DNA of 31,647 bases, from NCBI GenBank assembly GCA_003427395.1, contig BFEA01000062.1, positions 2,948,486 through 2,980,132 on the forward strand, written 5' to 3'. Origin of the DNA: Chara braunii (taxonomy: Eukaryota > Streptophyta > Charophyceae > Charales > Characeae). Position 1 is the stretch's first letter, and each line of letters begins with the position of its first letter. This document shows positions 8,417 to 17,049 of the stretch, piece after piece. Under the pieces are notes generated by a model, which did not search any database, was not told the DNA's origin, and saw only the letters and a list, made by a program, of their open reading frames with translations. Made by a program: the position numbers and the translations under genes.

Positions 8417-9751
8417 TTGACCGCCGTTTGTTCCGAGGCACATGTGGAAGTCGATAGTCCTCTTCTTTATTCTTTTGAGGACTATGCTGCCCGGCTCGTT
8501 CCTACACTGGGTACTCAAGCTCAAGGACAAGACGTGTGTGCAACATCTTCTCCGTCCGGCAGCGGCAACTTATCGTCTTCAAGTGGTTCTTCACGGGATT
8601 CGGCGCGCGAGTTCAACATAGAGGTATTGGATCCGCTCATGTCCGAGGACTTTGCATGTCTTCCTCTCCTGACCACGGACTGCTTGCCGGGACCGCAATG
8701 CGCAGCACTATGCGCTCATCTCCACACATACTTATCCTTCTATGCACCACCAACTTCGCCAACGGATGACGAAGTCGCGGTGGGGGACATCCTTGCGTAT
8801 GTTACCAAGGTGGCCTGCGAGTTTCGCAATCAGCGGTACGACGACAACAACGCATCTCCACTCTATGTCCGCATCCAAGTTGGGCAAGCGTCCTGTAGCG
8901 CTTTGTCAGACAGCGGCGCGTCTCGCAATTTTATGAGCCAAGCCTTTATGCAAATGGCTGGCCTTGGTGCACAAGTTCGAAGGAAGGCAAACCCGACGAC
9001 GATCAAGTTGGCGGATGGAAGGACGCAGCAACTCATCGACCTCTACATTGAGGCCGTACCGGTGTATTTCACACCTCATGCATGTGAACAGGTGACGTTC
9101 AACATTTTGGACACGGACTTCGACATCATTCTGGGAATGCCTTGGCTTGCAAGTGCAGATCACACAGTCAACTTCCACCGGCGGACTCTTAGCGTTCGTA
9201 ACGCCTTCGGCGCCGAAGTGGCGTGTACCATTCCTCTTCCGCACCCTTTGATTCGGTGCCAAGTGGTGACGGCCAAATCATTCCGGGCAACTTGCGCTTA
9301 CGAGCAGCCTGAGGAAATCGACCTATGTTTCCTACGGACCGTCGCAGTAGCTGACTCTTCACCCACGGACTTGTCTTCGGACCCCCGGGTGGTGAGGTTG
9401 CTGGACGAGTTCGCCGATATCTTCGAGTCACCTACCGGTGTGGTGCCGGATCGGCCGATCTCTCACGAGATCATTCTTGAGGCCTGTGTCGTGCCGCCGA
9501 AAGGTTGCATCTATCCGATGAGCGAGGAGGAGCTTGAGGTTCTCCGCGCACAACTCGACGACTTGTTGGCCAAGGGCTGGATCCGCCCTAGTGGCTCCCC
9601 ATATGGAGCACCAGTTCTCTTCGTTCGAAAGAAGAACAAGGATCTACGATTGTGTATCGACTACCACAAGCTCAACGCGCAAACTGTCAAGAATGCGGGG
9701 CCTCTTCCTCGCATCGACGATCTTCTTGGGCGGCGCGAAGTATTTTTCTAA
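8417..9751 (+). CDS. pol: Gypsy-1 pol segment: aspartic protease and N-terminal part of reverse transcriptase
   Basis: 444-codon open segment. Residues about 135-290 form the retropepsin-like protease region with active-site DSGA (Asp at residue 165, bases 8909-8911) and the downstream ILGMPWL motif near residues 239-245. The RT begins near residue 340 ([20 protein letters not shown]) and shows [20 protein letters not shown] and [11 protein letters not shown]. The frame ends at 9751 because of an indel near 9730, where frame 3 resumes with [16 protein letters not shown]. The ATG at 8417 is not a firm start; the preceding 70 bases change frame several times. Pol is normally made as a Gag-Pol precursor. 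Confidence 0.85.
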   Translation: MTAVCSEAHVEVDSPLLYSFEDYAARLVPTLGTQAQGQDVCATSSPSGSGNLSSSSGSSRDSAREFNIEVLDPLMSEDFACLPLLTTDCLPGPQCAALCAHLHTYLSFYAPPTSPTDDEVAVGDILAYVTKVACEFRNQRYDDNNASPLYVRIQVGQASCSALSDSGASRNFMSQAFMQMAGLGAQVRRKANPTTIKLADGRTQQLIDLYIEAVPVYFTPHACEQVTFNILDTDFDIILGMPWLASADHTVNFHRRTLSVRNAFGAEVACTIPLPHPLIRCQVVTAKSFRATCAYEQPEEIDLCFLRTVAVADSSPTDLSSDPRVVRLLDEFADIFESPTGVVPDRPISHEIILEACVVPPKGCIYPMSEEELEVLRAQLDDLLAKGWIRPSGSPYGAPVLFVRKKNKDLRLCIDYHKLNAQTVKNAGPLPRIDDLLGRREVFF

Positions 9752-10289
9752 GTTGGACTTGAAATCGGGATATCATCAAATCTCGATCCAGCCGAACGAT
9801 CACTACAAATCCGCATTCAAGACGCGGTACGGGCATTTTGAGTGGGTGGTCATGCCTTTTGGCCTCACCAACGCCACGACGACCTTTCAAGCGGCAATGA
9901 CCAACGAGTTTCGTGCAATGTTGGACTGGTTCGTGCTGGTCTACTTAGACGATATTCTCGTCTATAGTCGGACATTGGAGGATCATCTTGGGCATCTTCG
10001 ACGAGTGTTGGAGACGCTCCGCCGCGCCAAGTACAAGGCCAACCGTGACAGGTGTGAATTTGTCCGGCAAGAGCTGGAATACTGGGGTCACTTTGTCACA
10101 CCGGAGGGCATCAGTCCACTATCGGACAAGATTCAAGTCATCCAAGAGTGGTCGGAGACACGGAACGTCACGGATGTCCGCTCGTTCCTTGGCCTCGCCG
10201 GCTACTACCAGCGTTTTATCAAGGGTTACTCGAAGATCGCGGCCTACTTGACCAAGCTTCAATGCGAGGATCGGTCGTTTGACTTCTGA
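9726..10289 (+). CDS. pol: Gypsy-1 pol segment: catalytic half of reverse transcriptase
   Basis: Frame 3 picks up at [19 protein letters not shown] and runs to a TGA at 10287-10289. It includes [20 protein letters not shown] and the polymerase active site YLDD at 9942-9953. The RT connection follows: [16 protein letters not shown], and [21 protein letters not shown]. All are standard Ty3/Gypsy RT blocks. The frame is open upstream to 9534, but there it overlaps the true protein in another frame and is not coding. The TGA falls in a block that reads FDFxED in relatives, so it is a point nonsense mutation, with coding continuing directly into RNase H. Confidence 0.88.
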   Translation: MGGAKYFSKLDLKSGYHQISIQPNDHYKSAFKTRYGHFEWVVMPFGLTNATTTFQAAMTNEFRAMLDWFVLVYLDDILVYSRTLEDHLGHLRRVLETLRRAKYKANRDRCEFVRQELEYWGHFVTPEGISPLSDKIQVIQEWSETRNVTDVRSFLGLAGYYQRFIKGYSKIAAYLTKLQCEDRSFDF

Positions 10290-11537
10290 GAGGATGCGCG
10301 AGAATCATTTTTGGCTCTCAAAGCCGCGCTATTATCTGCGGAGGTCTTGCGCATATACGACCCGCTTTTGCCTACGCGCCTCACTACAGATGCATCTGGC
10401 TATGGCATTGGTGTCGTCCTCGAGCAACACGATGGCGTGGATTGGCACCCGGTCGAGTATTTCAGCAAGAAAGTGCCAGTCGTGCATTCCATTGACGACG
10501 CATGCAAGAAGGAGCTCCTCGCCTTCGTCCACACGCTCAAGCGGTGGCGACACTTCCTCCTTGGTCGAAGCCAATTCCGATGGGTAACGGACAACAATCC
10601 GTTGGTCTTTTACAAGACCCAAGACACCGTCAACAGCACCATCGCTCGATGGATGACTTTCATCGACCAGTTCGACTTCTTTCCCCATCACATTCCGGGG
10701 AAGCCGAACCATTTTGCGGATGCTCTTTCACGGCGTCCGGATCATTGTACCGCGGTCTACTCAACCTTCGAGATCGACAATGACCTGCGGGATAGCTTCA
10801 TCCGCGGCTACCAAGCCGACCCCGAGTTTCGCGACAAGTACGTGAATTGCTCCTCTCCTAATCCGGCGCCTTCTCACTACCGGATACAAGAGGGGTACTT
10901 GCTTGTCCACACACGGGGGAAGGACCTTCTTTTCGCACCGAGTGACCGTCACTTGCCTACACGGCTTCTTGGTGAGTTCCACAATGCTCCCGCCACCGGA
11001 CACTTTAGAGTCAATCGCACGATTGGCCGACTTCGCGAGCGATTTTGGTGGCCCGGCCTTCTCGGCGACGTCATATGCTATTGCGAGTCATGCGAGGTTT
11101 GCCGACGCTGCAAATCCCGCAACCATCGTCCGTACGGTGAGTTACGACCATTACCGGTCCCTTTGAGGCGAAGGGAAGCGAATGCCATGGACATTACCGG
11201 CCCGTTCCCCAAGCACAAGACTGGAGTGGATGGGATTCTCACGGTGGTCGACCGACTCACCAAGTTCGCCATGTTTTTGCCTTGCCGCTATCATGCCAAG
11301 GCACTGGAGTTGGCCGAGGTTCTTTACGTGGGTTGGATTCGAACCAAGGATTACCCCAAGGAAATCGTCTGCGACCGTGACACTCGGTTCATGTCCGATT
11401 TTTGGTTGGCGCTCATCCAACGATGGGGCCCATCTCTCAAGCCAAGTTCGGCTCGCCACCCCAAAACCGATGGCCAAACGGAGAGGGCACATCAGACCGC
11501 ACAGGTTCTCCTTCGCACTCTCATCCGTCCCGACTAA
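10290..11537 (+). CDS. pol: Gypsy-1 pol segment: RNase H and integrase zinc/catalytic domains
   Basis: Same frame as the RT after the TGA. RNase H begins with LTTDASGYGIGVVLEQ (first Asp codon 10389-10391), then ACKKELLAFVHTLKRWRHFL, TDNNPL and ADALSRRPD. The integrase zinc-binding part is FHNAPATGHFRVNRT followed by CESCEVCRRC, giving HHCC. The catalytic core has Asp in NAMDITGPFP (11190-11192), Asp in VCDRDTRF (11373-11375) and Glu in DGQTERAHQ (11481-11483). There are 35 residues between the last two, the classic DD35E spacing. The frame stops at TAA 11535-11537, where relatives have Gln before DW (CAA to TAA). All catalytic acids are present although the gene is broken. Confidence 0.88.
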   Translation, partial: EDARESFLALKAALLSAEVLRIYDPLLPTRLTTDASGYGIGVVLEQHDGVDWHPVEYFSKKVPVVHSIDDACKKELLAFVHTLKRWRHFLLGRSQFRWVTDNNPLVFYKTQDTVNSTIARWMTFIDQFDFFPHHIPGKPNHFADALSRRPDHCTAVYSTFEIDNDLRDSFIRGYQADPEFRDKYVNCSSPNPAPSHYRIQEGYLLVHTRGKDLLFAPSDRHLPTRLLGEFHNAPATGHFRVNRTIGRLRERFWWPGLLGDVICYCESCEVCRRCKSRNHRPYGELRPLPVPLRRREANAMDITGPFPKHKTGVDGILTVVDRLTKFAMFLPCRYHAKALELAEVLYVGWIRTKDYPKEIVCDRDTRFMSDFWLALIQRWGPSLKPSSARHPKTDGQTERAHQTAQVLLRTLIRPD

Positions 11538-12335
11538 AAGGATTGGGTCGAGCGGCTGCCGGATGTCGAGTTGGCCTACAACTCGTCCATCCACCCGACT
11601 ATCGGGATGTCGCCCTTCCAATTCGACCACGGCTTGCCGGTCACTTCGCCGTTGGACACCATCATTCCACGAACGGCCGAGAGCGACAACCATCTTCTTT
11701 TCTTGCGTCGGATGCAAGAGTTACTTGTCAAGGCACGCGACCAGATGGCCAAGACGCAGCAACGCATGAGCCAACAGGCCAATCGCCAGCGTCTTCCTTG
11801 CCCATTCCGCGCCGGTGATCTCGTTTGGGTCTCTGCTGCGGAATTCAGCCTTGAACAAGATATCTCTCGCAAGCTCCTTCCGAAATGGATGGGGCCCTGG
11901 CCGATCGTGGCATCCGCTGGGGATGCACCCGAGGGACCTTCCTTCACCATTCAGGTGCCCGCCCACTTGCCTGTCTACCCGGTCTTTCATTGCTCCAAGT
12001 TGGCTCTTTACACGCCAGCGGAACATGACGCTTTTCCCGGGCGACGATTGCAAGACCCACCCTCTATGGACGGTTTTCAAGGGGTCGGCGACATCATCTC
12101 CCAGCGACGCTACGGCAACAGGCCAACCGAGTACTTGGTACATTTTGCATACTGCACACACCGAGCTGACCGTTGGTTGACCCGTGCGGAACTTCAAGCA
12201 ACAGCCGTAGGCGTTCTCGCACGCTACGAACGCAAGATGCAAGGCAAGCCGGTATCTTCGGCTCCACGCCGCACCCGTGTCCAGGTTCCACCTTCAGATC
12301 GTCAGCTTCGCCCTCGCCCCGGCTTGACTTCATAA
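11538..12335 (+). CDS. pol: Gypsy-1 integrase C-terminal region with chromodomain-like tail
   Basis: Continues the same frame from the TAA at 11535-11537 to the natural stop TAA at 12333-12335. It starts KDWVERLPDVELAYNSSIHP (end of the integrase core), then AGDLVWVSAAEF, ISRKLLPKWMGPWPIV (the GPY/F-type module) and YPVFHCSKLALY. Near its end, DIISQRRYGNRPTEYLVHFA and DRWLTRAELQATA have the spacing of a chromodomain as found in chromoviral integrases: an I-x-x-R start, YLV-x-F core and a W-containing helix. The stop overlaps the polypurine tract, so the 3' LTR follows 11 nt later. Confidence 0.85.
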   Translation, partial: KDWVERLPDVELAYNSSIHPTIGMSPFQFDHGLPVTSPLDTIIPRTAESDNHLLFLRRMQELLVKARDQMAKTQQRMSQQANRQRLPCPFRAGDLVWVSAAEFSLEQDISRKLLPKWMGPWPIVASAGDAPEGPSFTIQVPAHLPVYPVFHCSKLALYTPAEHDAFPGRRLQDPPSMDGFQGVGDIISQRRYGNRPTEYLVHFAYCTHRADRWLTRAELQATAVGVLARYERKMQGKPVSSAPRRTRVQVPPSDRQLRPRPGLTS

Positions 12336-12346
12336 AGAGGGGGGGG
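12334..12346 (+). other. Gypsy-1 polypurine tract
   Basis: AAAGAGGGGGGGG lies immediately before the TGTTACAT start of the 3' LTR and just inside the integrase stop codon. This is the expected position and composition for the primer of plus-strand DNA synthesis in an LTR retrotransposon. Confidence 0.8.
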
Positions 12347-13666
12347 TGTTACATGCTGCGCCTGCACACGAGGGCCATTTTCCAGGCCCTGCGTCCCTCA
12401 GGCTGAAAGCCTGAAATTCAGGCTGAAAGCTTGAAAACCAGGGCCTACAGGCCCCATGTCTGTTCAGCTCGAAAGCCTGAAAAACAGGGGCCTACAGACC
12501 CTGTGTCGTTTCAGACTAAAAATGGCAGTAGCCTTCTTAGCCTGAAACGAAGGGCCATTTTCGGTCTGTCATGAGACCGACCTGCCCTGAAACTCAGGCA
12601 CCGAACCAGGGTTTTAGGAACAGGCTATTTTTGGCCTGTTCCCACGACAGCTGCAGCACCAGCCCTTGGCTCAGCTTGGCATTGGCAAGAGCAGCCTCCT
12701 GGTCTGCCAGCCCTGCAACTGCAGGCAGTTGGAGGCAGTCAGGAGGCAGGCCGAGGTAGTACAGAGGGACTTCCCATGCACTTCACGGGTAGGCAGGAGG
12801 CAGTCAGTAGTCTTCAGGATTCGGCAGCAGCACTCTGGAGGAGCGCTGCACGAGTAGTAGTAGTAGCGTTAGCATTAGTCTTCAGCGCTGGGCGCTAGTT
12901 GCGTTAGCTGTAGTCTTCAGCGCTGGGCGCCATAGCTAGAGTAGTACTAGAGAGAGAGAGATTGGGCGGAGGCCAGGGATACTTACCTGCAGCGCCGTTG
13001 CTCCAGCTTCGTCTTCGAGGTACCTGCAGCACAGCGCCATCTTCATAGTTTAGTACCTGGCATACGGGAGAGAGAGAGTTCTTCTTCTTCCTCTTCTCAG
13101 TCCACCATCTCCCTCTCACCCTCTCAATATCCGACTTCATTGCATCAGCAGACTATGAGAGAAAGAGAGAGAGAGAGCTTGGTGGCATTGGATCCAGACT
13201 CGACTTTTGGGCTTCAGACATTTTGACGAGGGATTATTTGGGACTCGTGACAAAGACTTGGTGTTGACGACATTCCCATCTCTCCCCCTCCTCTTCGTCT
13301 GTTCCCCTCCTCTTCGTCTGTGCATGGTCAGAGCCTGGCGCCATCTTCCTGTGTATAGCGTCAGGTCTCTTCACACCTCGTGATGATAATGATGTAGTTC
13401 AGTCTGCATCGAAACATTGATTGGGCTAGTCCTTAGTATTCTAGCATTCTGTTTCGCTATCTTGTACTACGTGAAAGAGGTCAGTCTCGGTCAGGTCAGG
13501 ATTTGTATCTAAGTCTTCCCTGCGCTATCAAGCACCATTTTTTTGTATGTATCGGAATGCACATTGCTTGTTGAGATTCTACTTGCAGTGCATTGTCCAT
13601 TCAGTCCTTTTTATCACATTGCGGATCCTCGGTTTATATGTACATCGCCCAACTGGGCATGTAACA
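12347..13666 (+). repeat. 3' LTR of Gypsy-1 (1320 bp, TGTTACAT...ATGTAACA)
   Basis: It begins right after the polypurine tract and ends with ATGTAACA, the inverse complement of its first eight bases. The 5' part (12360-12560) holds imperfect units rich in AGGCCTGAAA/GGGCCTACAGGCCC. The middle has GTAGTAGTAG, a roughly 35-bp tandem duplication (12866-12900 and 12901-12936; TAGTCTTCAGCGCTGGGCGC core) and AGAGAGAGAGATTGGGCGGAGG. The same blocks occur in order in the inverted copy at 13667-14767 and the solo LTR at 17050-18341, which define the family. Small open frames within are not conserved between copies. Confidence 0.88.
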
Positions 13667-14767
13667 CCTGACCTGACCGAGAATGACCTCTTTCACGTAG
13701 TATAAGACAGTGCAGCAGAATGCTAGAATACCAATGGCTAGCCCAATCAATGTCACAATACAGACCAAACATACGTCATCCTCATCACAAGGTGTGAAGG
13801 GGCCTGGCGCTACACACAGGAAGAATGCGCCAGGTCCAGACCATACACAGACGAAGAGGGGGGGATCAGACGAGGAAGAGGGGGGAGATGGGAATGTCGT
13901 CAACACCAAGTCTTCGGTACAAGTCCCAGATAATCCCTAGTTAAATGTCTGAAGCCCAATATCGAGTCTGGATCCAAATGTCACCAAGCCCGCTCTCTCA
14001 TAGTCTGCTGATGCAGTGAAGTCAGGTAGTGAGAGGGTGAGAGGGAGATGGTGGACTGAGAGGAGTAAGAAGAAGAACTCACTCTCTCTCTCTCTCTCAT
14101 GTGCCAGGTACTAACCTGTGAAGATGGCGCCAAGCTGCAGGTACCTCGAAGACGAAGCTGGAGCTATGGCGCTGCAGGTCAGTCTCCCTGGCCTCCGTCC
14201 AATCTCTCTCTCTCTCTCCAGTACTACTCTAGCTCCTACTAGCGCCCAGCGTTGAAGACTACTGCTAACGCTACTACTACTACTGCAGCGCTCCTCCAGA
14301 GTGCTGCTGCCGAATCCTGAAGACTACCTCCTGCCTCCTGAACTGCACGTGAAATGCCTGGGAAGTCCCTGCAGGGCAGGCCAGTCTTATATAGTGCTGG
14401 CCCGTCCAGGAGGCTGCTCTTGCCAATGCCAAAACGTGCCAGAATCTGGTGTTGAAGCTCAAACAAAGGTTGTCTTGAAAACAGGCCCAAAATGGCCTGT
14501 GCTAAAACCCTGGTCTGGTGCCTAAGTTTCAGGGCAGGTCGATCTGAGGAGGGCCTGAAAATGGCCCTCCGTTTCAGGCTGAAAAGACTCAGGGCCTGAG
14601 GGCCCTGTTTTAGGCTGAAACGACACAGGGCCTGTAGGCCCTTGTTTTCAGGCTTTCAGGCTGAAACGACACAGGGCCTTTAGGCCCTTGTTTTCAGGCT
14701 TTCAGGCTAAAAACGACACGGGCCTGAAAGTGGCCCGTGCAGCCTGTTGCAGGCGCAGCATGTAACA
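13667..14767 (-). repeat. Inverted, truncated copy of the Gypsy-1 LTR
   Basis: Read on the - strand it starts with TGTTACATGCTGCGCCTGCA at 14767 and follows the LTR block by block: GGGCCT/GGCCC units, GTAGTAGTAG, the GAGAGAGAG tract and the GGCGCCATCTTCA region. It ends at GGTCAGGTCAGG at 13667. The last roughly 165 bases of the LTR (equivalent to 13501-13666) are missing. It abuts the forward LTR with no spacer, so 12347-13500 and 13667-14767 form a long inverted repeat separated by about 166 bases. Confidence 0.88.
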
Positions 14768-16190
14768 AAATAGGAACGAGCAATGCACCAAAGTCTCTTG
14801 ATAAACAAAGCTCTTCCACCACCTCCAATCATCAAAACAACCACAACGTAATCCTCCCACTGGCGGCTTGATCTCCCTTTCTGTTCCTACACTCCTACCA
14901 GCTTAGCCTATCAACATGTCACACTCTGACCAAGTGTCAAGGTGCCGCTTGAAGACTCTGCTCACCCGGGCTTCCTTCATCGCACCAGGTAGGCACCTTG
15001 CTCCCACTCCCTCCCTTCTCTCTCACCTTAATCCCCACACCTCCGCCATCCAGCAAGCGTGTAACCAGCCAGCTATGGCTGGCGGCCACTCCCTTTGCTG
15101 CCACTGTGCAGCTTCTCCTTCCTCGGGCACTCAGCAGTGTTGGCTCTGGTCGCCTCAGCCTGAATGCTCGAATGCGTGAGTCTGGGCGGCCTCCAGACTT
15201 TTGTGCTGGATGGGAGGCCACACCCAGACTCTGCTTCAGTCCCAGTCCCAGCCTCTGCAACCAACTTGTGGGCAGGGCCTACCGGCTGGTTACAAAAGCT
15301 GGCTGTTGTCAACCACCCGGAGCCCTTATCACACTGACCTTCACTTATGCGAGGATCTGGGTCCTCGGCAGGCCTAAGGGCCCCCCTGTTGCATCTGCGC
15401 CTGCCCTAAGTGAAGGCGGGCCTAACAAATCACGAGGAGCTCTCGGCAGTCAATTTCGCATTTGGGGTCCAGGCAATTTCGTCGCGCCAGTTGGTTGAAG
15501 GAAACACAGGCTGAGCAGCGAGAAAACTTGCCAGGCCTTCTAGGCTTTTCCGAAAGCGCAGGCCCTGGGCGAGATTAGCAGCCTCATACACAGACAGTTG
15601 GGAGGCCCAACCGAATGAGGCCCAGTAGCTGCACCAGAGGCGCAGCATCCTGGGCCCTACCAAAAGCTTCTGGGCCCCGGCCCAGGGCAGCCAGGCTGCG
15701 AAGGCAGGCCATCTCTTTTCCGTATAGGAAAGAGCTCGCTGCCTGCTAGTGGCAACGCTGCTGGAGCGGACGCTCGTGGGCTGCTGCTGGCGCTGAGAGG
15801 CGAGGTGCAAGCGCGTGCGGTCGTGCAGGGAGCAGGGCGCTGCCAAGGGCAGCGCCCAGCCTCCATAGCTGAGGTGGTCTTCGGGTGTACAGTGAGGCGC
15901 AGGGGTGGTCTTCGGGTGTACAGGGGGAAGACGTGGGTGTAAGACGAGGGAGAGAGAGAAGGATGATGATGATGATGATGTGAGGGCACATACCTGGTAT
16001 TGGCGATGGTCTGCTACGGGCGACATCTTCAAGTACTTCGTGGGCTGCTGATGTCAACAGTTGCATCGTCAATCAGTAGGCAGACTGTAGCTGTGTAGGG
16101 AGTAGGCTGGGCGTCGAGCGCCAAGTAGGAGATAGGGCCTGGACACTCATGTTGGTGGTGGCGAGAGCCAGCTCTCATTGACATTGGTTT
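14768..16190. other. Unrecognised GC-rich DNA, no supported gene
   Basis: About 1.4 kb without recognisable coding sequence. Visible structure includes two copies of a 20-bp word, GGTGGTCTTCGGGTGTACAG, at 15873-15892 and 15904-15923; an ATG/GAT microsatellite at about 15962-15981; and one arm (15404-15422) of a 19-bp inverted repeat whose other arm is at 16346-16364. A possible short exon (ATG at 14916, then ACCAG followed by GTAGGC near 14989) was noted but leads to stops after the best acceptor. Long open frames such as 15430-16032 on the - strand are explained by GC-rich composition. Confidence 0.4.
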
Positions 16191-16461
16191 TCAGTGTTAC
16201 GATTCTTCATTGGTGTTATATTGGTGCATTTCTGCTTTCTGGATACAGTGATACTATCTGGCCTTCAATGTGATTGTGTATGCTGGTCATTGTCATCTCG
16301 CTATTGCTCATTTTCCTTGCACTTAGGGCTGGCTTGCATTTTCCTGGCCCGCCTTCACTTAGGGTGTGCAGGGCCTTCTCAGCACGGCCGAGGGCATGAT
16401 TCTTCGCAAAAAGAGAAAAAATAAAGAAAAGAAAAGAAGAAAGGAAAGGAGTCGCACTTAC

Positions 16462-16911
16462 CGTGACATTGGTCGAGCTCCTTGCAGAATGGGACATAGT
16501 TTGGCCCGTAAAAATATGCCATTTTAGAAAGCCTGATACACTTTACAAGGCTCAAAAATGAGACGAAGGAAGACGTCAAGCATGCATGGAATCAGTCACT
16601 TTCCCCTTCTTCAAATCGAATTAAAAAAGAAGGGTCCTTCCAAGAACTAGAACATACTTGAAACTTACAGACAGTGCCTTCTCCAAACAGCAAGCATTAA
16701 CCATGGAAGCAGAGCACTGCAAAAATTTCTCATCCTTTTCAAACACTTCCAGAACCTTTCCGGCCTTCTGTACAACACATGGGAGGGGTGAAAACAAACG
16801 AACCTTGACAGGCCGCCCTCAAAAAGGTGATAGCATCCACTGCATTTGACATCTGGTCATACACCGCTGTTCTTGTGTACCACAACATCCTTGGTATGTC
16901 TTGATAGATGG
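16462..16911 (-). pseudogene. Possible exon fragments of an unknown spliced gene
   Basis: Three segments on the - strand look like exons with AG/GT boundaries: 16911-16804 (108 nt, reads IYQDIPRMLWYTRTAVYDQM and onward; donor CAAG|GTTCGT), 16767-16669 (99 nt, GKVLEVFEKDEKFLQCSAS and onward; donor CTGTCT|GTAAGT), and 16532-16462 (71 nt, KMAYFYGPNYVPFCKELDQC; donor CACG|GTAAGT). Two donors are perfect GTAAGT sites. Against this, the first intron would be only 36 nt, and the reading phases of the best-looking frames do not join cleanly. I do not recognise the protein. It may be a decayed host gene piece trapped between elements. Confidence 0.35.
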
Positions 16912-16969
16912 CTATTCAAGCACAGCAGCAACAGTTTGAAATTTCGTGACCCTTGGATGGTAGGTTTCC

Positions 16970-17021
16970 CCCAACTTCCATAAAAATCGCTGAGTCCCAA
17001 CTTCCCTAAAAATCGCTGTGT
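16970..17021. repeat. Two-copy 26-bp direct repeat
   Basis: CCCAACTTCC-x-TAAAAATCGCTG-x-GT occurs at 16970 and again at 16996, with one mismatch in each variable position. It lies just left of the solo LTR insertion. No function is evident. Confidence 0.7.
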
Positions 17022-17049
17022 CAAACCTAGTCGACAACCCCTCCTCCCC

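Larger units (their letters stand above)
6726..13666 (+). mobile_element. Gypsy-1: 5'-truncated Ty3/Gypsy LTR retrotransposon, chromodomain-tailed, decayed
   Basis: The domain order gag - CCHC - protease - RT - RNase H - integrase - chromodomain-like tail is that of a Ty3/Gypsy (chromovirus-like) element. It is followed by a polypurine tract (12334-12346) and a 3' LTR (12347-13666) with TGTTACAT...ATGTAACA ends. No matching 5' LTR occurs upstream of gag in this window: the LTR start and its characteristic repeats are absent from 5981-6886. The 5' end is therefore lost. Coding breaks include frameshifts near 6935, 7100, 8150-8420 and 9730, and stops at 7374, 7680, 8148, 10287 and 11535. The left boundary given is a minimum based on the minisatellite that precedes gag. 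Confidence 0.85.

Noticed and set aside
9534-9725. N-terminal part of the frame running to 10289
   Set aside because: It overlaps the genuine protease/RT frame (8417-9751), which carries the conserved RT blocks there. Only the part after about 9726 is real.
14998-15498. 166-codon + strand open frame
   Set aside because: Ser/Pro/Leu-rich in C/T-rich DNA, overlapped by comparable frames on the other strand. No family motif and a non-ATG start.
15430-16032. 200-codon - strand open frame
   Set aside because: Runs through a GC-rich non-coding stretch, includes a Ser homopolymer coded by the GAT microsatellite, overlaps equally long frames in other phases, and has no recognisable domain.
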